Shown: positions 1 through 13,780 of the stretch, one piece after another
How positions within the stretch are numbered: the stretch's first letter is position 1
How the letters are laid out: every line of letters begins with the position of its first letter
Source of the DNA: Maylandia zebra
Taxonomy: Eukaryota > Chordata > Actinopteri > Cichliformes > Cichlidae
Assembly (NCBI RefSeq): GCF_041146795.1
Contig: NC_135175.1
Coordinates: 33,108,136 to 33,172,135 of the forward strand
Direction of reading: 5' to 3'
Length of the DNA: 64,000 nt
Notes under the pieces: model-generated
Told to the model about the DNA's origin: nothing
Databases searched by the model: none
The model's input: only the letters and a program-made list of their open reading frames with translations
Position numbers and translations under genes: made by a program

Positions 1-13
1 TCCAGCAGCAGTG

Positions 14-3000
14 ATGGCGCATGTCTTCAACCATGGGAAGCTGCTCCTGCAGCGCCTGCACCAGCAGCGGGAGATGGACTTTCTGTGTGACATCACCATA
101 ATGGTGAAGGACGTGGAGTTCAGGGCTCACCGTAACATCCTCGCTGCGTTCAGTGAGTATTTCTCCTCCCATGCTGAAAAGGGGGAAGAGATCACGACTT
201 TGGACCCCGACAAGGTCAGCCGGTACTCGCTGGAGAAGCTCCTGGAGTTCGTCTACACGGGACACATGAACCTCAGCAGGTAAGCGTGAGGGTTTAGAAG
301 CCAGCATCAGCCAAAACACGGATAGCATTTACGCAGGGTCATCCTGTACAGTTCTACATCTGTATACCCAACAACCTGAGTGTACAACATATGAACAGAA
401 TGACAGCAAAGTAGACTTGGATGTGATGAAGCCAACGTCAGATACATACACGTTATGGAAAGTAAATGTTAGTGAGACATCTTTGCTTTGTGCCTCTACG
501 TGATTTACTGATGGCTAAAATGTGCTTATTATTAGTTGTTGTTGTGGTTCACATTAGCTCATTAAGCTTTTGTTTTTTTTAATTAAGAAAGGTAGCTAAA
601 TAGTTTTTCAGACAGTACAGGGTTAAAGTTGGCACACAAGATACAGTTAGCCTGCTAGCTGCGTGAATAAGTTCTTGGTTGTTTTGTGGCGTTAAAGGCT
701 TCTTCATCGCTGCAAATCAAGATGGCGGCTTCGTAGTATGGTGGCTTACCTGTTCGCCAACAAGCCAAAGATCTCAGGAGGACACAAAAAACTATTTATG
801 AAAGGTCTGCAAAATCAAACGTGTGGTGCTACACGCTGTGGAGATCTCTTTTGAAACAAGGACTGAAAGTAGCTTCTTCAAGACAGGATGTTGCTTTGTT
901 AGCTAGGAGAGTTTTGCTAAGTGAGACGTTTGCAGTTTGGTCATTTGAGCAGAGATCTTAGTTTGGTTAATGTTGTCTGCTAATGTTGACTGTAGTTTTT
1001 TCCTGCAGTCACTCCTTTTGACCATATGTGTTAGCTAACGTTAGCTCACCTGCTTGTACAGGCAGACTGCTTGATTAAGCGCAGCACTGAGTTTGAGTTT
1101 TGCCTTGAGCCAGTTGTTTGATGATGTTGGTGATAAGTGGACTCCAGTGAGGGGCATCCGCACAGGAAGCGATCCGTTCGTCATCAGTTTGTTGCTGTTT
1201 CAGGCTCTCGTTGCTGAGTAGCACTCTGCTGCATTATCGCCTTGTCCCATGTCAGGTGTCCGTACTCACTCTCATCAGTTATTGTTTCAACCAGTTGCCT
1301 CTAAATTGACCAATTTTTCACTCCAGACTGACTTTTTGTGGTCACTGGTTGCCATGGCACTGTTAGATACTTGTTCTGCGGACGCCCCTTTAAGGTATTC
1401 ATACCTGACGTTTGGCTAGCTCTGTTGGGTGGTGCTGTTTCCATAACAACAACAAGCAATAACTTACAAGGCGAGTGTTTTAGGTTTATGTACAACGGGG
1501 GGGGGGGGACAACTCCAGGCCTGGAGGGCCGGTGTCCTGCAGCTGATTTAAATGACCTCCTCAACATGTCTTAAGGTTCTTTAGAGCTCTGATAATGAAC
1601 TAATCATTTGACTCAGGGGTGTTGACCCTGAGTGAGATCTAAAACCTGCAGGACACCGGCCCTTGAGGCCTGGAGTTGCCCACCGATTATTCTCTGGAGT
1701 GATCAACTTCTCCAACATTTTAGTGACATACTGCACAAGCAGCCACTTTAGTTTCTAAGGATATGTTTTTAGCGTGATTTCATTGGTTAATGCTGCAGTC
1801 AGTCCACATGATGTTAGATTATGAAAAGGTCATAGGCGTGGGACACTTGTGAACTGAATTTTGAGTTGGTACTTTGAGTAAAATGTTTTTCTTTCTGGTT
1901 CCAGCACCCGACAAGCGGCCGTACGGCGAGCTGCCATCTTCTTAGGAATGGCCGAGGCCACGAAATATCTGGAGGAGTTCCCTCACTGGTCTGAGCTCGG
2001 CGAAACGTCACAGTCGGAGGCAGATAAAGAGACGGGTCTCTCGCCTCCCAGCCCCGCCTCCCCAAGCAGCCCCACCTCCCCAGTCCCACTATCCATAGTC
2101 TCTGTTGCGGGGGAATGGCACGAGGAAGGTAAGGGCAGCAGAGAGCAGGATGATGAGGGCAGAGATATGTTTGTGGAAGACGATGAAGAGTACACCCCAA
2201 GCACACCAAGGAGCACCGGGAGAGTAGGGGGCAGGAAGAGAGGTAGAAAGCCTAAAAGTTTTGGCGACGAGCAGATGGAGGCGAGCAGCTCGGCTGACGG
2301 CATGCCCAAAATCTACAGCTACAGAGGGAGAGGACGAGGGAGAGGCAGGGGCAGGGGCAGGGGGAGAGGAAGAGGAAGAGGAAGAGGGAGCTTAAAAAGT
2401 CAAGAACTCTATTTGGATGACTCTGATACGAGCGTGAAGGACTTTGGAGACACCTCAGCAGACTGGAGCCCCTCACAGGGGGAAGAAGATGAGGAGGAGC
2501 CTGGGATGAAGAGGCCGAGGCTGAGCACCGGAGAGGGGAGGAGAGGGCGAGGCCGCGGGAGAGGGAGAGGCCGCGGGAGAGGCAGGGGCCGAAACAGGGG
2601 ACAGACCGATGAGGAGGAGGAGGAGGAGGCGGGGGATGACAGCATTGGCGGAGGCACAGAGGAGGAGGAGGCGGGGGAGGGAGTGGAAGAGGGCGAGATC
2701 GGGGAGATGGATGCGCTGGCTCTGGGCGAGATGTCGCTGTCGTGCACAGAGTGCAACAAACTGTTTAAAGACGTGAGCAGCCTGCGCCGCCACGAGAAGA
2801 TCCACAAGGGGCTGAAGCCGTTCGCCTGCATCTTCTGCTCCAAAACCTTCAGGCAGGCCACGCAGCTGAAAACACACCTGCGCATACACACAGGTGAGCT
2901 CAGCACTGAGTGTCACGTGTTTTTGTTACTGGGTTTGTGAAGATGTGAGGCTGCTACACACCTTTTCATTTATAATTAAGTGTGTAAAGACAGGAAAATC

Positions 3001-6000
3001 CACCTGCAAGGTTCTTAGTCAGAATCAAACTTCGGTTACTTTGATTTGAATCTCATTAACTTTAACCCCTAATCAGCTAAAGGTTTTTTGTTTTGGTTTT
3101 GTTTGTTTCTTTGCAAAATAAAACAAAACCTCAGTCACTGCTTTCAGATACCATTAAAAGAAAAAAACTTTTGAACTGTTCAGGCCTTTACAGTCGAAAC
3201 ATCTCCTGATGAGTTTCTGGGCTCAGATGCTACTTTGTAGTCTTACTTCCAACAGAGTCATGTTTATTGTTTTAAAAACAGGACTTCTTCCATCATTTAT
3301 ATACAGTCTGTAACCCTACTGCATTGTTTCTAATCAATTCTCTGTAATTTCCTGTCACCTGACTTCGAGTGTGGATGCCTGTGTGCTGGTTTTATTCATC
3401 ATTTCAGTGAAAACTTTGGTTGAAATCAGCTTGATAAACAGAAGAAAAGTTTCTTACACGTATTAAACGTGTCAAACTGGCGCTCCGGTGCTTTTCTGTG
3501 ACATTTAAATGCGTAAGACGTTTGCACATCCTCTGCAGCAGAATCCTCCCTCTGTGTCACAGAGCTGTCCCATACTTTCTGCTTCCTGAGCTGCAAAAAC
3601 AAGCTCCGGAAGCAGGAAGACAAACATAGGATGTTGAGCACAAGCATGAGTTTAAGTTTGGAACAGAAATGCATCGTATCACTCAGCAAACCTTTGAGTT
3701 AAAATGAAAGTATGTGCAACGTGGATGTGAAGACCGGTGTCTGTCACCAGATAAGTGGAAAACCTTTTAACCCATCAGCTGGCAGTGATAATGTAACACA
3801 CGTATAACAAGCGTCCTCCTTGTTTCTCTGTTGCAGGCGAGAAGCCGTTCAATTGTGCCGATTGTGACAAGTGTTTCGCTCAGAAGTGCCAGCTGGTCGC
3901 TCACCGCCGAATGCACCACGGCGAGGAGAAGCCGTACACCTGTGAGCGCTGCGGCTTCAAGTTTGCTACCTCGTCCAATTATAAAATACACATCAGGTAC
4001 GTCAGTGTGGAAGGAGCTGAGGCCAGGAGGGCCAAGAGCTTGCGTATCTGCATGCAACCCACCTTTTATTACATATGACTGACGTAACGATTCAGCTGCT
4101 GCTCTGCTTCCACAGAGGAGCTAGTTAAAGATCTTTATTTTGCTCTCGCACACACGAGGGTGTTTACGAGTGGCAGAACTAATAACATTAACCTATTGTA
4201 GGTTAAACTACCCAGTAGTTTCTATAGTAACAGTTCTGCTGGTCTGAGGGCCACTGAAGAAAAATGTGGTTGCTGGGTGGCACACGTGTGTAGGTGGTTA
4301 TTTAATAATAATAATAATGGATTGGATTTATATAGCGCTTTTCTAGGCTGTTGTTCTATAAATAAAGTTAAATTTTAACACGTTTCCCACAGACTGCACA
4401 GCGGGGAGAAACCGTACGTCTGTGACATCTGCGGCCAGGCGTTCGCTCAGTCCAGCACGCTGACGTACCACAAGCGACGACACACTGGGGAGAAACCGTA
4501 CCAGTGCGACCTGTGTGGCATGTCCTTCTCTGTGTCTTCCTCTCTCATTGCCCACACACGTAAACACACTGGTGAGAGATGTGCAAATGAAAGGATGCGC
4601 TGCTCTGGTTTCCTGCCGCACTGGGCAAATAGACTTTACAGGCATTTTTCTGTATTTCTGTGCGTTTCAGGCGAGACTCCGTACAAATGTTCGCAGCCTA
4701 AATGCGACGCCAAATTTGTCACATCATCTGAACTGAAGAAACACATGCGGCGACTTCACCCAGGTGAGTTTAAAGCTTTGTTTGTTACGCCAAACATTTA
4801 AAGAGTGGTTAGATGGGACTGAAAGTCAGCAGTATCACACCAGGATCCTACTGCTAACTGCGGCTGTCTTTCAGGAGAGCTCATAACCTAAAATGTGCTT
4901 TATTGACATAATGAAACTATTTTAAAAATGTGCCTCAAACGGGTGTGGAAGAGATAATGAAGTGAGTTATAAAGAGCAAGCTCTCAGCTCCACACAGTTT
5001 CTGACCAATCAGGGTATAAACAGAGAGCCAGAAACCGATTGGCTGCAGTATTTAAATGTGTTCTCGTGGTGTTTGCAGAGGGGAACAGCGGCGTGCAGTG
5101 CCTGCTCTGTGGAAACAGATTTGCCAGCGTGAAGAACATGATCAAACACCAGGACAAAGCTCACGCCGACGAAGTGCGGCAACACAAGGAGAGAGCCCGA
5201 GCCGGTGAGCTGTCAGCCTGTTTATTAAAATCCACCGTGTCTTAAAGTGCTGTTAAAGTTTAATTGAATAAGAACCTGAAAGTGTTTTGGGACGTGTTGA
5301 TCTTTTTGCAGCTTCAGTCAGAAAAACCACCCCTCAGTGTCACTGCGTGATTCAGCCCTGAGGCTGGAAGCCCATCTCTGTGTTTACATGTGCATCAGTA
5401 TCCTGGTTCACATTAGCTTTTTGAAGTTTCCATGGCCTGTGCAATAAAGCAGGATGCTGCAGCATGTAAGCATCCCATTGTCTGCAGTGTGCAGGCTACC
5501 TGCAGAGGCACCACTTAGACCAGCAGCAGAAACTTCCTCTCTGGCAACAGAGGAAGTGCCTAATAGAGGAAGTGAATTCAGTGTCTTTTTTGGGGGGCGG
5601 GGGTTGCTGACCAAGTCAACACATTAAAGGCGCCAGTTTCTGGAGATTTTACATCTCTGTGCCTGTACGCTTCAGATATGTGGGGTTATTCTCCATCTTT
5701 AAACCAACGTGGCAGACTTCAGTATGTAGAGTCAGTGGAGAGTTTGAGGTCGAGCTGTGATCCCAGTGAGAATGGAATAGTATTATTGATTGATTGATTT
5801 TTTTTTTTTTTAAGTGGGTGTTCCAGATTTATTAACTCAAAGCCCAGTCCACTGGTGATGGCAAAGTAAAACAGACACACCAGAGCACAAGCTCAAAGTC
5901 AAACAGTGTTGTGAGCCAGGACTATAAATCAGGCTTAACATGGGAGTGTTGGATCTGCCTTTAACAAGTGTGCAGTGCTGCTGCTGCCTTAAAGGCACAA

Positions 6001-6553
6001 CAGCAAAGCTCCCAATTCTGCTTGGGGGCCTTTTAAAGAACAGGCAGTAAAACTGTGTTGTTTCCATGTTGTCTTCTGGCTGTCTGACTGGGTTTTGTGT
6101 GTTTGAGCAGTGGTCCTGCTGTCCACCAGCCATCCCGTGGCCTTCGTCCAGAGCAAGCTCTCCCAGGAGAACAAAGGTTTGGGCTCCATCCCCGAGGGCG
6201 AGCCGGCCAACCCTGAACCGGCCACTCCCAACCCCAAAGCCACCGACCCCGCCGCGGCTGCCTCCGACGTCGCCACCACTGACTCTGCTGCAACCACCGC
6301 CAGCGTGACCGCTGACAGCATCACGGACGCCGCCGCCATCATCCAGGACTTCAAGGCGGAGCCCACGCACACCCCTCTCACCACCACAGAGCAGGTGACC
6401 TTCGACGCCGATCAGGAGCAGACCATCAACTCGGACACGCTGCACGCGCTGGTGGAGCAGCTGCGGCCGCCGCCTTCGCCCGCACAGACGCTGGAGCAGA
6501 TTGTCATCATCAAGACGGTGGACAACATGGACAACATGCCCCCCCAGCAGTGA
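14..6553 (+). CDS. mynn: Myoneurin: BTB/POZ and C2H2 zinc-finger protein, 7 coding exons
   Basis: Coding exons 14-279, 1905-2893, 3837-3996, 4393-4571, 4671-4763, 5079-5204 and 6111-6553 join with consistent phase and GT-AG introns to give 751 aa. Residues 1 to about 115 are a BTB/POZ domain ([20 protein letters not shown] region), normally used for dimerisation and corepressor binding. Residues 198-206 are an AT-hook-like basic stretch, and two Gly-Arg tracts lie at about 229-250 and 301-320 between acidic blocks. Eight C2H2 fingers follow, including the signatures [20 protein letters not shown] and [16 protein letters not shown]. From memory these match mammalian myoneurin finger by finger, and the finger number also agrees. 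The C-terminal exon encodes an Ala/Thr-rich acidic tail. The expected role is a nuclear DNA-binding transcription regulator. The window opens 13 bases before the ATG, so the promoter and any 5' non-coding exon lie outside. The neighbouring lrrc34 supports orthology. Confidence 0.93.
1497..1683. mobile_element. Short inverted-repeat element (MITE-like) in mynn intron 1
   Basis: Two arms of about 42 bases face each other. The left arm begins near 1507 (CAACTCCAGGCCTGGAGGGC) and the right arm ends near 1683 with its near-reverse complement (CTTGAGGCCTGGAGTTGCCC). They enclose roughly 90 bases of unrelated sequence. A run of 12 G precedes the left arm at 1497-1508. This sequence type is scattered through fish genomes. 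I cannot assign a superfamily or a target-site duplication with confidence. Confidence 0.6.
4300..4350. repeat. AAT microsatellite and small dispersed repeat in a mynn intron
   Basis: A short AAT run is followed by GGATTTATATAGCGCTTTTC, a sequence I recognise as a frequent fragment of teleost dispersed repeats. It lies in the intron between the third and fourth coding exons of mynn and has no visible effect on the gene. Confidence 0.4.
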
Positions 6554-9500
6554 GGCCTGAGTAACACTGATCAGAACTAAACTTCAGTTTTAAACAGTCA
6601 CTCGCTGATTGGCATAAAGTCAGTGCTCATGTTCAGGATAAAAAAATCAACATTTGTAAAGATAATCTACAATACAAAGACAATTTGGTCCAACTCGGGC
6701 TTTATTTTCATAGTTTTGACCATCATTTCAACCTGTGGTACAAACAGGAAATGCGAGCAGTCGAGTTAGAAACTAACATCAAGGTTAGACAAAATATTTT
6801 GGACGACGGACGGCAAAATATAATCCAAACTTTTTGTCGCCACATTCAGTTAAATCCAGTAGGACAGACAGTGATGGGAGCGTTTTCAGACTTTTTAGAT
6901 AAATTAATCGCATTATGTGATTATTATTTGTCAAAAAAAGTCTCAAGCAGAATCCTCAGAAGTCTTTTTTTGTCTTCCATACTTCCCAAAACCCAAAGAC
7001 TTTCAGCTCTCTGTGAGTTAAAATGGAGAAAAGCACCAAGTTCTGCATTTCAGAGGCTGAAACTAGAAACATGTGATGTGGTTTCCACAATTTGTACGTG
7101 GAAAAACCAGAATAATGATTCGCCGGCGTGCACACATTTAATATTTTGCAATAATAAAAAAACTTTCCAGTATTTTTTTTTTTTTTTAAATTGTGACGTA
7201 TGAGAAACAGACGATCAGATTCACAGCTCATGGTCTGTATTTTGGTTTATTATCAAAATCACTTAGATTCTAACATATTTACAGACGAGCGTTTCCACCA
7301 AATTAACACTGATGCAAAAAGCATCAAATGAAGCTATAAACCTCCCTCCTCCTCCTCCCAAAACATAAACCCTTAAAGAAGCAGCGTGGCTTCAGTTGAG
7401 TTGGTTTACTGGTCAAAACTATAAGAATAAAACCTGACCCAGTCATCCTTTTAAAAATGCCCATATTTTTAGTAGAAGTGAAATGAAATTCATGATCCAG
7501 CAGGACGATTTACAGCTCCTCAAGGAGAACACGGGTCATATGGCAAACAAAATGCAGTTTAACAGTGTCAGTGGCCGATACTGTTGTGTGACGCCAGTCT
7601 TGAGCTTGAGGAAAAAAAGGAGTGTGATGGAGATCTGAAAGAGGCGAAAAACAGATCAGTTATTTTTCTAATGAAGATTTTTGTTTCCTTGGCAGAGAGG
7701 AGGAAAGAGCGGCAATAAAAGGCAGAATCAAATTATTATAACCTGAAGAATCCCAATAAGATTCTCTCTTTGTGTTCAGCAGTGACGTCATGATCAGCAC
7801 TGATGATTTCATGCTGTTGTGCTTAAACCCGTTTCACTTCTTTGAATGACCTGCTAACTGTTCGTGTGAGTCACAGTTAAACTACATTCTTCCTGTAAAA
7901 TCCACTGTTTGGGTTTACCAGATGTAACCAGTTTTCTCCCAGCATTAACCAGCTGTACACATAAAGGTAACCAGTTTGATTACTTGTGCTGTCTTTTCAA
8001 TCAGCAGATGTCAGAATCAGGAGGGAAGTGAGGGGGGAAAAAGCCCAATCAGCAGATCTGTACAATTTACCGTTGTTCAGATGTCTAACGTTCTGATCCA
8101 AGTTCCTCGTTTCACTTCCCAGCTTAATGGTGAAGTGTGTGAAAAAAGAAACTGATTCTACATTTTCTTCTACTGTAGAAAGTGAAGCTTTGATTCACAG
8201 CGACTGACCTGCTTCAAACCGCTTAAAGGTGCTTTTTGTAAAAACAGCCCGTTGTGTGAAGATGATTTCCAAGTCCAAAGACGAGCGTGTTGGGTTACTG
8301 TGAGCGTGAATTGTTGTATATCTGACCAGAAGAATGATTTCAAGGGTATAAGCAGCAATGAAAAAAGGAGTTTCCTCCTGTGGATTTCTGGGATCTCCAT
8401 TAGAGAGAGGGCGATTAGCTCAGGGTAGGAGGAGTCAGTTTAGGTAGTTCAGCTTCCTCCTTTAGCGAGGTGTTTCAGGACTGTCTGCTGGATTAAGTGG
8501 CTGGAAGAGGAAGGTCTCCTTAGACTGCAGACCCCACAACCGTGATCTGGATACACAGACGGATGGAAATCAACATCTTTGTATTTTGTGGCAGAGATGT
8601 CAGCTAAAGCAAGGCTGAGCTGTACTCCTGTAATACCACTTTGGACCACAAGGTGGAGCAGTGAGTCAGTATAGTGTCCTCTCTGTCACACTGACCTGGC
8701 TCGTTTGGTAGCTAAAAGACTGTGTAGTGTTTTTATAAAGCGAACAGAAACTTTAGATAAGCTAGAGGTCTGATCAGATATCATTTTAAACTTACACAGA
8801 AGAAGGTGGCGCTGTTTGGGGCGGATAACTGTGCTTCCTGGTGAAACACCACCTCCTGGTGGTGAACGTTTGCATTACACTTTTTGTTTCTTTTTCTTTT
8901 TTTACAAAAAGTACCTTTAAAGTCCTCTAACCTCACACAACATTTTCTCCGATGTGGATGTCGTGGCGGCAGTTTTTTGTTTGTTTGTTTGTTTTTTCTA
9001 TTACAGCTTCCTTTTGTTTGATGGAGTAACGCTTGTAAAGAATAACTCTGATACAGTACAACTCCGTTTTAATAGTTAGCGTAGTGAATAGGAGCTTTGG
9101 TATCACAAGATGTAACATCTTTATTTATCAAGCAATAAATGTTCCACCCTGCAGTGACATGTGATAATGGTGGCTTCATTGATGTAATAGAGGCTCTTTT
9201 TATTCTTCTTTTTTCTTTTTTAAGTAAATCAGTTGTTTCAGTGTGAAAGAGTGAAAAATGCATTTCTATTAACATGACTGTAGCTGTTTGTTTATTTCAT
9301 TTGGTTTTTTTGTTTTAGGTAAAATGTCTGCATTACTTGTACAAATTTGTGAATTACATATACAAGTTCACTACTGTATGAAAAATGTACAACAGCAGCA
9401 GGAAAATAAAGACCGACAAAAAAGGGACAATCGGACTGCTGTTTGTCAGTTTATTATGACATTTTTACTTTTTTGTTCTTTATGTCACTGCAGATGTTTT

Positions 9501-10496
9501 TGTTGTTTTTCTCAAGCAGAACCACCTGTTTAGAGGATGTAATTTGATTTATAATCTAATCAGTATGTTCTGAAAGCATCCACATTGCAATAAAACACAG
9601 TTACTGAGCAAAGTGTCTAGAACTCAGTGGATACTATTTAAGGAACTGCAGTTTCTTGTCATAAATAAATGTAATACTTATGATTGGTAATATATAAATA
9701 ACAAGTCTCCGATCAATTAAAAGTATTTTAGGAGTGAGGAAATAACTGGAATTGCTCAAAAATACTGTCTAGCAAAATAATGCAAATAATTTAGATTATA
9801 CATTATATTCAGTGATGATTTTAAAATATTTCATGTAGCTTCTTAAAAACCACAGAACACTGACTTAAAGACAAACTGAGGACAATCCTTTAAAGGATTA
9901 ATTTTTTTTTTAAGTTTTATCGCAATATATTTCATATTTTAAAATACAAAAAATAGACTAAAGCTCAAAATTTGTTTCAATTCTTTTTGACTATTGACTT
10001 TTATTAATTTGTGTTCTTGTAAATGCATCCATTTTGTTTCCTAAAACAATTTATTTTCTTTTACATTTCACTAACTGATCATAAAGATAAAAGCTGTAAT
10101 TAAGTGTTTTGCCATTGATATTTCTTCTTAAAACGTTTTCTCTTAAATTTGAATTTGTGTTCTCCTGAATTTAAAATTGAAACTAATAAATTGGAAATAT
10201 TCTTTTCTCTTAGAATGTTTATTTCTTGTTAATTAGCCACTTTTTCTTTTGATTTTCTATTATTTTTATGATTTTAAACTCAAAAGCTGAAGTTTTTTTC
10301 TTTTAATTCCACTCACATTCACCCATAATCTTTTTTTTTTTATTACATACTGTAATTGTTTACTGAGATGCAAACCTACACGTTCATTTATTGTATTTCT
10401 TTACTACATTAACGTTTATCTTCTGTCAAAAATCCACCTTACGTTAAAATTTCCCTCCCGTTACTTGTTTGTACCTCCGCGGCTGCCGTCCCTCGT
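6554..10496. other. mynn 3' flank and probable long 3' UTR; no gene seen
   Basis: AT-rich sequence after the mynn stop. Open frames here (for example 172 codons at 6685-7203) have no recognisable motif and no splice support. A good poly(A) signal, AATAAA, lies at 9404-9409 and is followed by a GT-rich stretch; another lies near 9590. A 3' UTR of about 2.9 kb ending near 9430 is therefore plausible but unproven. The rest up to the lrrc34 promoter is unremarkable. Confidence 0.35.
9404..9409 (+). terminator. Candidate poly(A) signal for mynn
   Basis: AATAAA on the + strand with T- and GT-rich sequence within 40 bases downstream, at the end of a stretch with no competing gene. It is one of several possible signals between mynn and lrrc34; assignment to mynn is inference. 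Confidence 0.3.
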
Positions 10497-10510
10497 GTTG
10501 CCATAGCGAC
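10497..10510 (+). promoter_or_regulatory. RFX X-box-like site in the lrrc34 promoter
   Basis: GTTGCCATAGCGAC fits the X-box pattern GTNRCC-N(0-3)-RGYAAC at all but one position (G for A in the right half-site). It lies 17 bases before the lrrc34 ATG, inside the only GC-rich patch of this intergenic region. X-boxes bind RFX factors and mark many ciliary and testis promoters. No TATA box is visible here. Confidence 0.5.
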
Positions 10511-10527
10511 TCAAACAGTATCTAGTG

Positions 10528-10908
10528 ATGGCGGCCCAAAGCATGTCAGAGCTTTATAAAGCTGTGCGCGCTGAGAGAAAGGTAAAAGTGAATCCGTACG
10601 TTTCGCAGTCATTGAAGAAGACGCCGTTAACGGGGTAAGCGTTTACACTTTAAACTCCAATGTAACTTTAGGGCACCAAAAATGAAGATTTTAGTGGGTT
10701 AACGTTACCGATTAATACTACTGTGGACTTAAACACATTTAAATCTCTTGGAAAATTCACTCACTCACTTGGCACTTTTTAGAATTATTTTATTACCACT
10801 TGATCCCCATGAAGTGTTTCATATTTCATACTAAGCACACCCAGTATGAAAATAACCACGTGGTTAAAAAAATGTTTGACCAGTTACCTGGTTAAATGTT
10901 GTGAAAAT

Positions 10909-10976
<68 letters not shown>

Positions 10977-11914
10977 TGTTGTAGAGTAACGGAATACATC
11001 TACCGCCGTTACGTATTTAAAATACAAAATATGAGTAACTGTATTCCGTTACAGTTACCGTTTTAAAAGGTGGTATTTAGAATACAGTGCCTTTGTTGAA
11101 ATAAATGGATTACACTGCGGTACTTTCCTGTTTCATATTGTCGCAGGTCAGGACTGTTTAGGTTTTGTTTGACAGCTACGTTCTGTAGTTCCAGGCGGCA
11201 GCGTTACGGTTGCCATGGTTACAGGGTGACGCTCTCTCTCTGCGTGTTTCCTGGGTGAGAGAGCGCCTTTTTGTTGTTGTTGTGCTAAGCTAATAGGCAG
11301 AATGCAGAATGTAGCTTCATGGGCAGTGTAGTCCGTGCTGCAGGGAGAATGGACTGCCATACCCGTTATGTGTCTGTGAGCGAGGGAGGGAGAAAAAGGA
11401 AAAGTACGAGCTGTCATCGAGGAAAAACGGGAGCTGGAAGCATGTAAATATAATAATAACCACTGCTGCCAGGAAGAGTGCCTGACGAGCCCAGTTGTAA
11501 GTACGCTATTAAGACTCGACTGTACACTGCGTTCGTGTTTTCCTCCGAAACAATAAGTTCCGTTGGAGCAGTCTTTCAACGCCTCTCTCTGTCTCTGGCT
11601 AACAAAGTTCACCCACACAACAAAGTAAAGCTAGTTTTAGGCTACGAGCCCCACACGGACCCCGCCGTATTAGTCAGAGGTCCCTTTACTACGGATTCGG
11701 AGCCGCGGACCGTCAGTAACAGTAATAAATCACAGCAATAGTACATTCGCGTAGTTTTAAACAGCATATATTAAGTAATCCAAAGTATTCAGAATACGTT
11801 ACTCTCATCGAGTAACGTAACGGATTACGTTACAGAATACATTTTGGGGCATGTATTCTGTAATCTGTAATGGAATACATTTTTAAAAGTAACCTTCCCA
11901 ACACTGTATGTATG

Positions 11915-11946
<32 letters not shown>

Positions 11947-13780
11947 AAACACCCAGCACGCCCCTGCGGGCGGTTTATCCTTCAAGCTCGGGTCCTCTAC
12001 CAGAGGCCTGGGAGCTTGAGGGTCCTGCGCAGTATCTTAGCTGTTCCCAGGACTGCGCTCTTCTGGACAGAGATCTCCGATGTTATTCCCAGGATCTGCT
12101 GGAGCCACTCGCCTAGCTTGGGAGTCACCGCACCTAGTGCTCCGATTACCACGGGGACCACCGTTACCTTCACCCTCCACATCCTCTCGAGCTCTTCTCT
12201 GAGCCCTTGGTATTTCTCCAGCTTCTCGTGTTCCTTCTTCCTGATATTGCTGTCATTCGGAACCGCTACATCGATCACTACGGCCATCTTCTTCTGTTTG
12301 TCTACCACCACTATGTCCGGTTGGTTAGCCACCACCATTTTGTCCGTCTGTATCTGGAAGTCCCACAGGATCTTAGCTCGGTCATTCTCCACCACCCTTG
12401 GGGGCATCTCCCATTTTGACCTCGGGACTTCCAGGTTATACTCGGCACAGATGTTCCTGTACACTATGCCGGCCACTTGGTTATGGCGTTCCATGTATGC
12501 CTTGCCTGCTAGCATCTTGCACCCTGCTGTTATGTGCTGGATTGTCTCTGGGGCATCTTTACACAGCCTGCACCTGGGGTCTTGCCTGGTGTGATAGACC
12601 CCAGCCTCTATGGATCTTGTACTCAGAGCTTGTTCTTGTGCTGCCATGATTAGTGCCTCTGTGCTGTCTTTCAGTCCAGCTTTGTCCAGCCACTGGTAGG
12701 ATTTCTGGATATCAGCCACCCCCTCTATCTGCCGGTGGTACATACCGTGCAGGGGCCTGTCCTTCCATGATGGTTCCTCGTCTCCCTCCTCTTTCTTGGG
12801 TTTCTGCTGCCTGAGGTATTCACTGAGCACTCGGTCAGTTGGGGCCATCTTCCCAATGTATTCTTGGATGTTCGTTGTCTCATCCTGGACTGTGGTGCTG
12901 ACACTCACCAGTCCCCGGCCCCCTTCCTTCCGCTTAGCGTACAGCCTCAGGGTGCTGGACTTGGGGTGAAACCCTCCATGCATGGTAAGGAGCTTTCTTG
13001 TCTTTATGTCAGTGGCTTCTATCTCCTCCTTTGGCCAGCCTATTACCCCAGCAGGGTACCTGATCACGGGCAGGGCGTACGTGTTGATGGCCCGGATCTT
13101 GTTCTTACCATTCAGCTGACTCCTCAGGACTTGCCTGACCCTCTGCAGGTACTTGGTGGTTGCAGCCTTTCTAGCGGCCTCTTCATGGTTCCCATTTGCC
13201 TGCGGGATCCCCAGGTACTTGTAACTGTCCTCTATGTCTGCAATGTTGCCTTCTGGTAGTTCAATCCCCTCAGTTCTGACTACCTTCCCTCTCTTTGTTA
13301 CCATCCGACTACACTTCTCCAGTCCAAACGACATTCCAATGTCATTGCTGTATAGCCTGGTAGTGTGGATCAGTGAATCGATGTCTCGTTCACTCTTGGC
13401 ATACAGCTTGATGTCATCCATGTACAGGAGGTGGCTGACAACTGCTCCGTTCCGTAGTCGGTATCCGTAGCCAGTCTTGTTAATGATCTCACTGAGGGGG
13501 TTCAGGCCTATGCAGAACAGCAGTGGGGACAGAGCATCTCCTTGGTAGATCCCGCACTTGATGGTGACTTGTGCTATGGGCTTGGAGTTGGCCTCTAGTG
13601 TTGTACGCCACATCCCCATTGAGTTCCTGATGAAGGCTCTTAGGGTCCCATTGATCTTGTACAATTCTAGGCATTCCAGTATCCAGCTGTGGGGCATTGA
13701 GTCATAGGCCTTCTTGTAATCAATCCAGGCAGTGCACAGGTTGGTCAGTCTGGTCTTGCAGTCTCAAGACTGCAAGACCA

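Noticed and set aside
1948-2916. Long minus-strand frames opposite mynn exon 2
   Set aside because: They are shadows produced by the GR/Glu-rich repetitive coding sequence; the + strand has BTB and zinc-finger continuity.
6685-7203. 172-codon open frame after mynn
   Set aside because: AT-rich, no motif, no splice context, single copy; most likely chance within the 3' UTR or flank.
11148-11741. Open frames inside the hAT-like element
   Set aside because: No transposase residues; the element is non-autonomous and the frames overlap on both strands.
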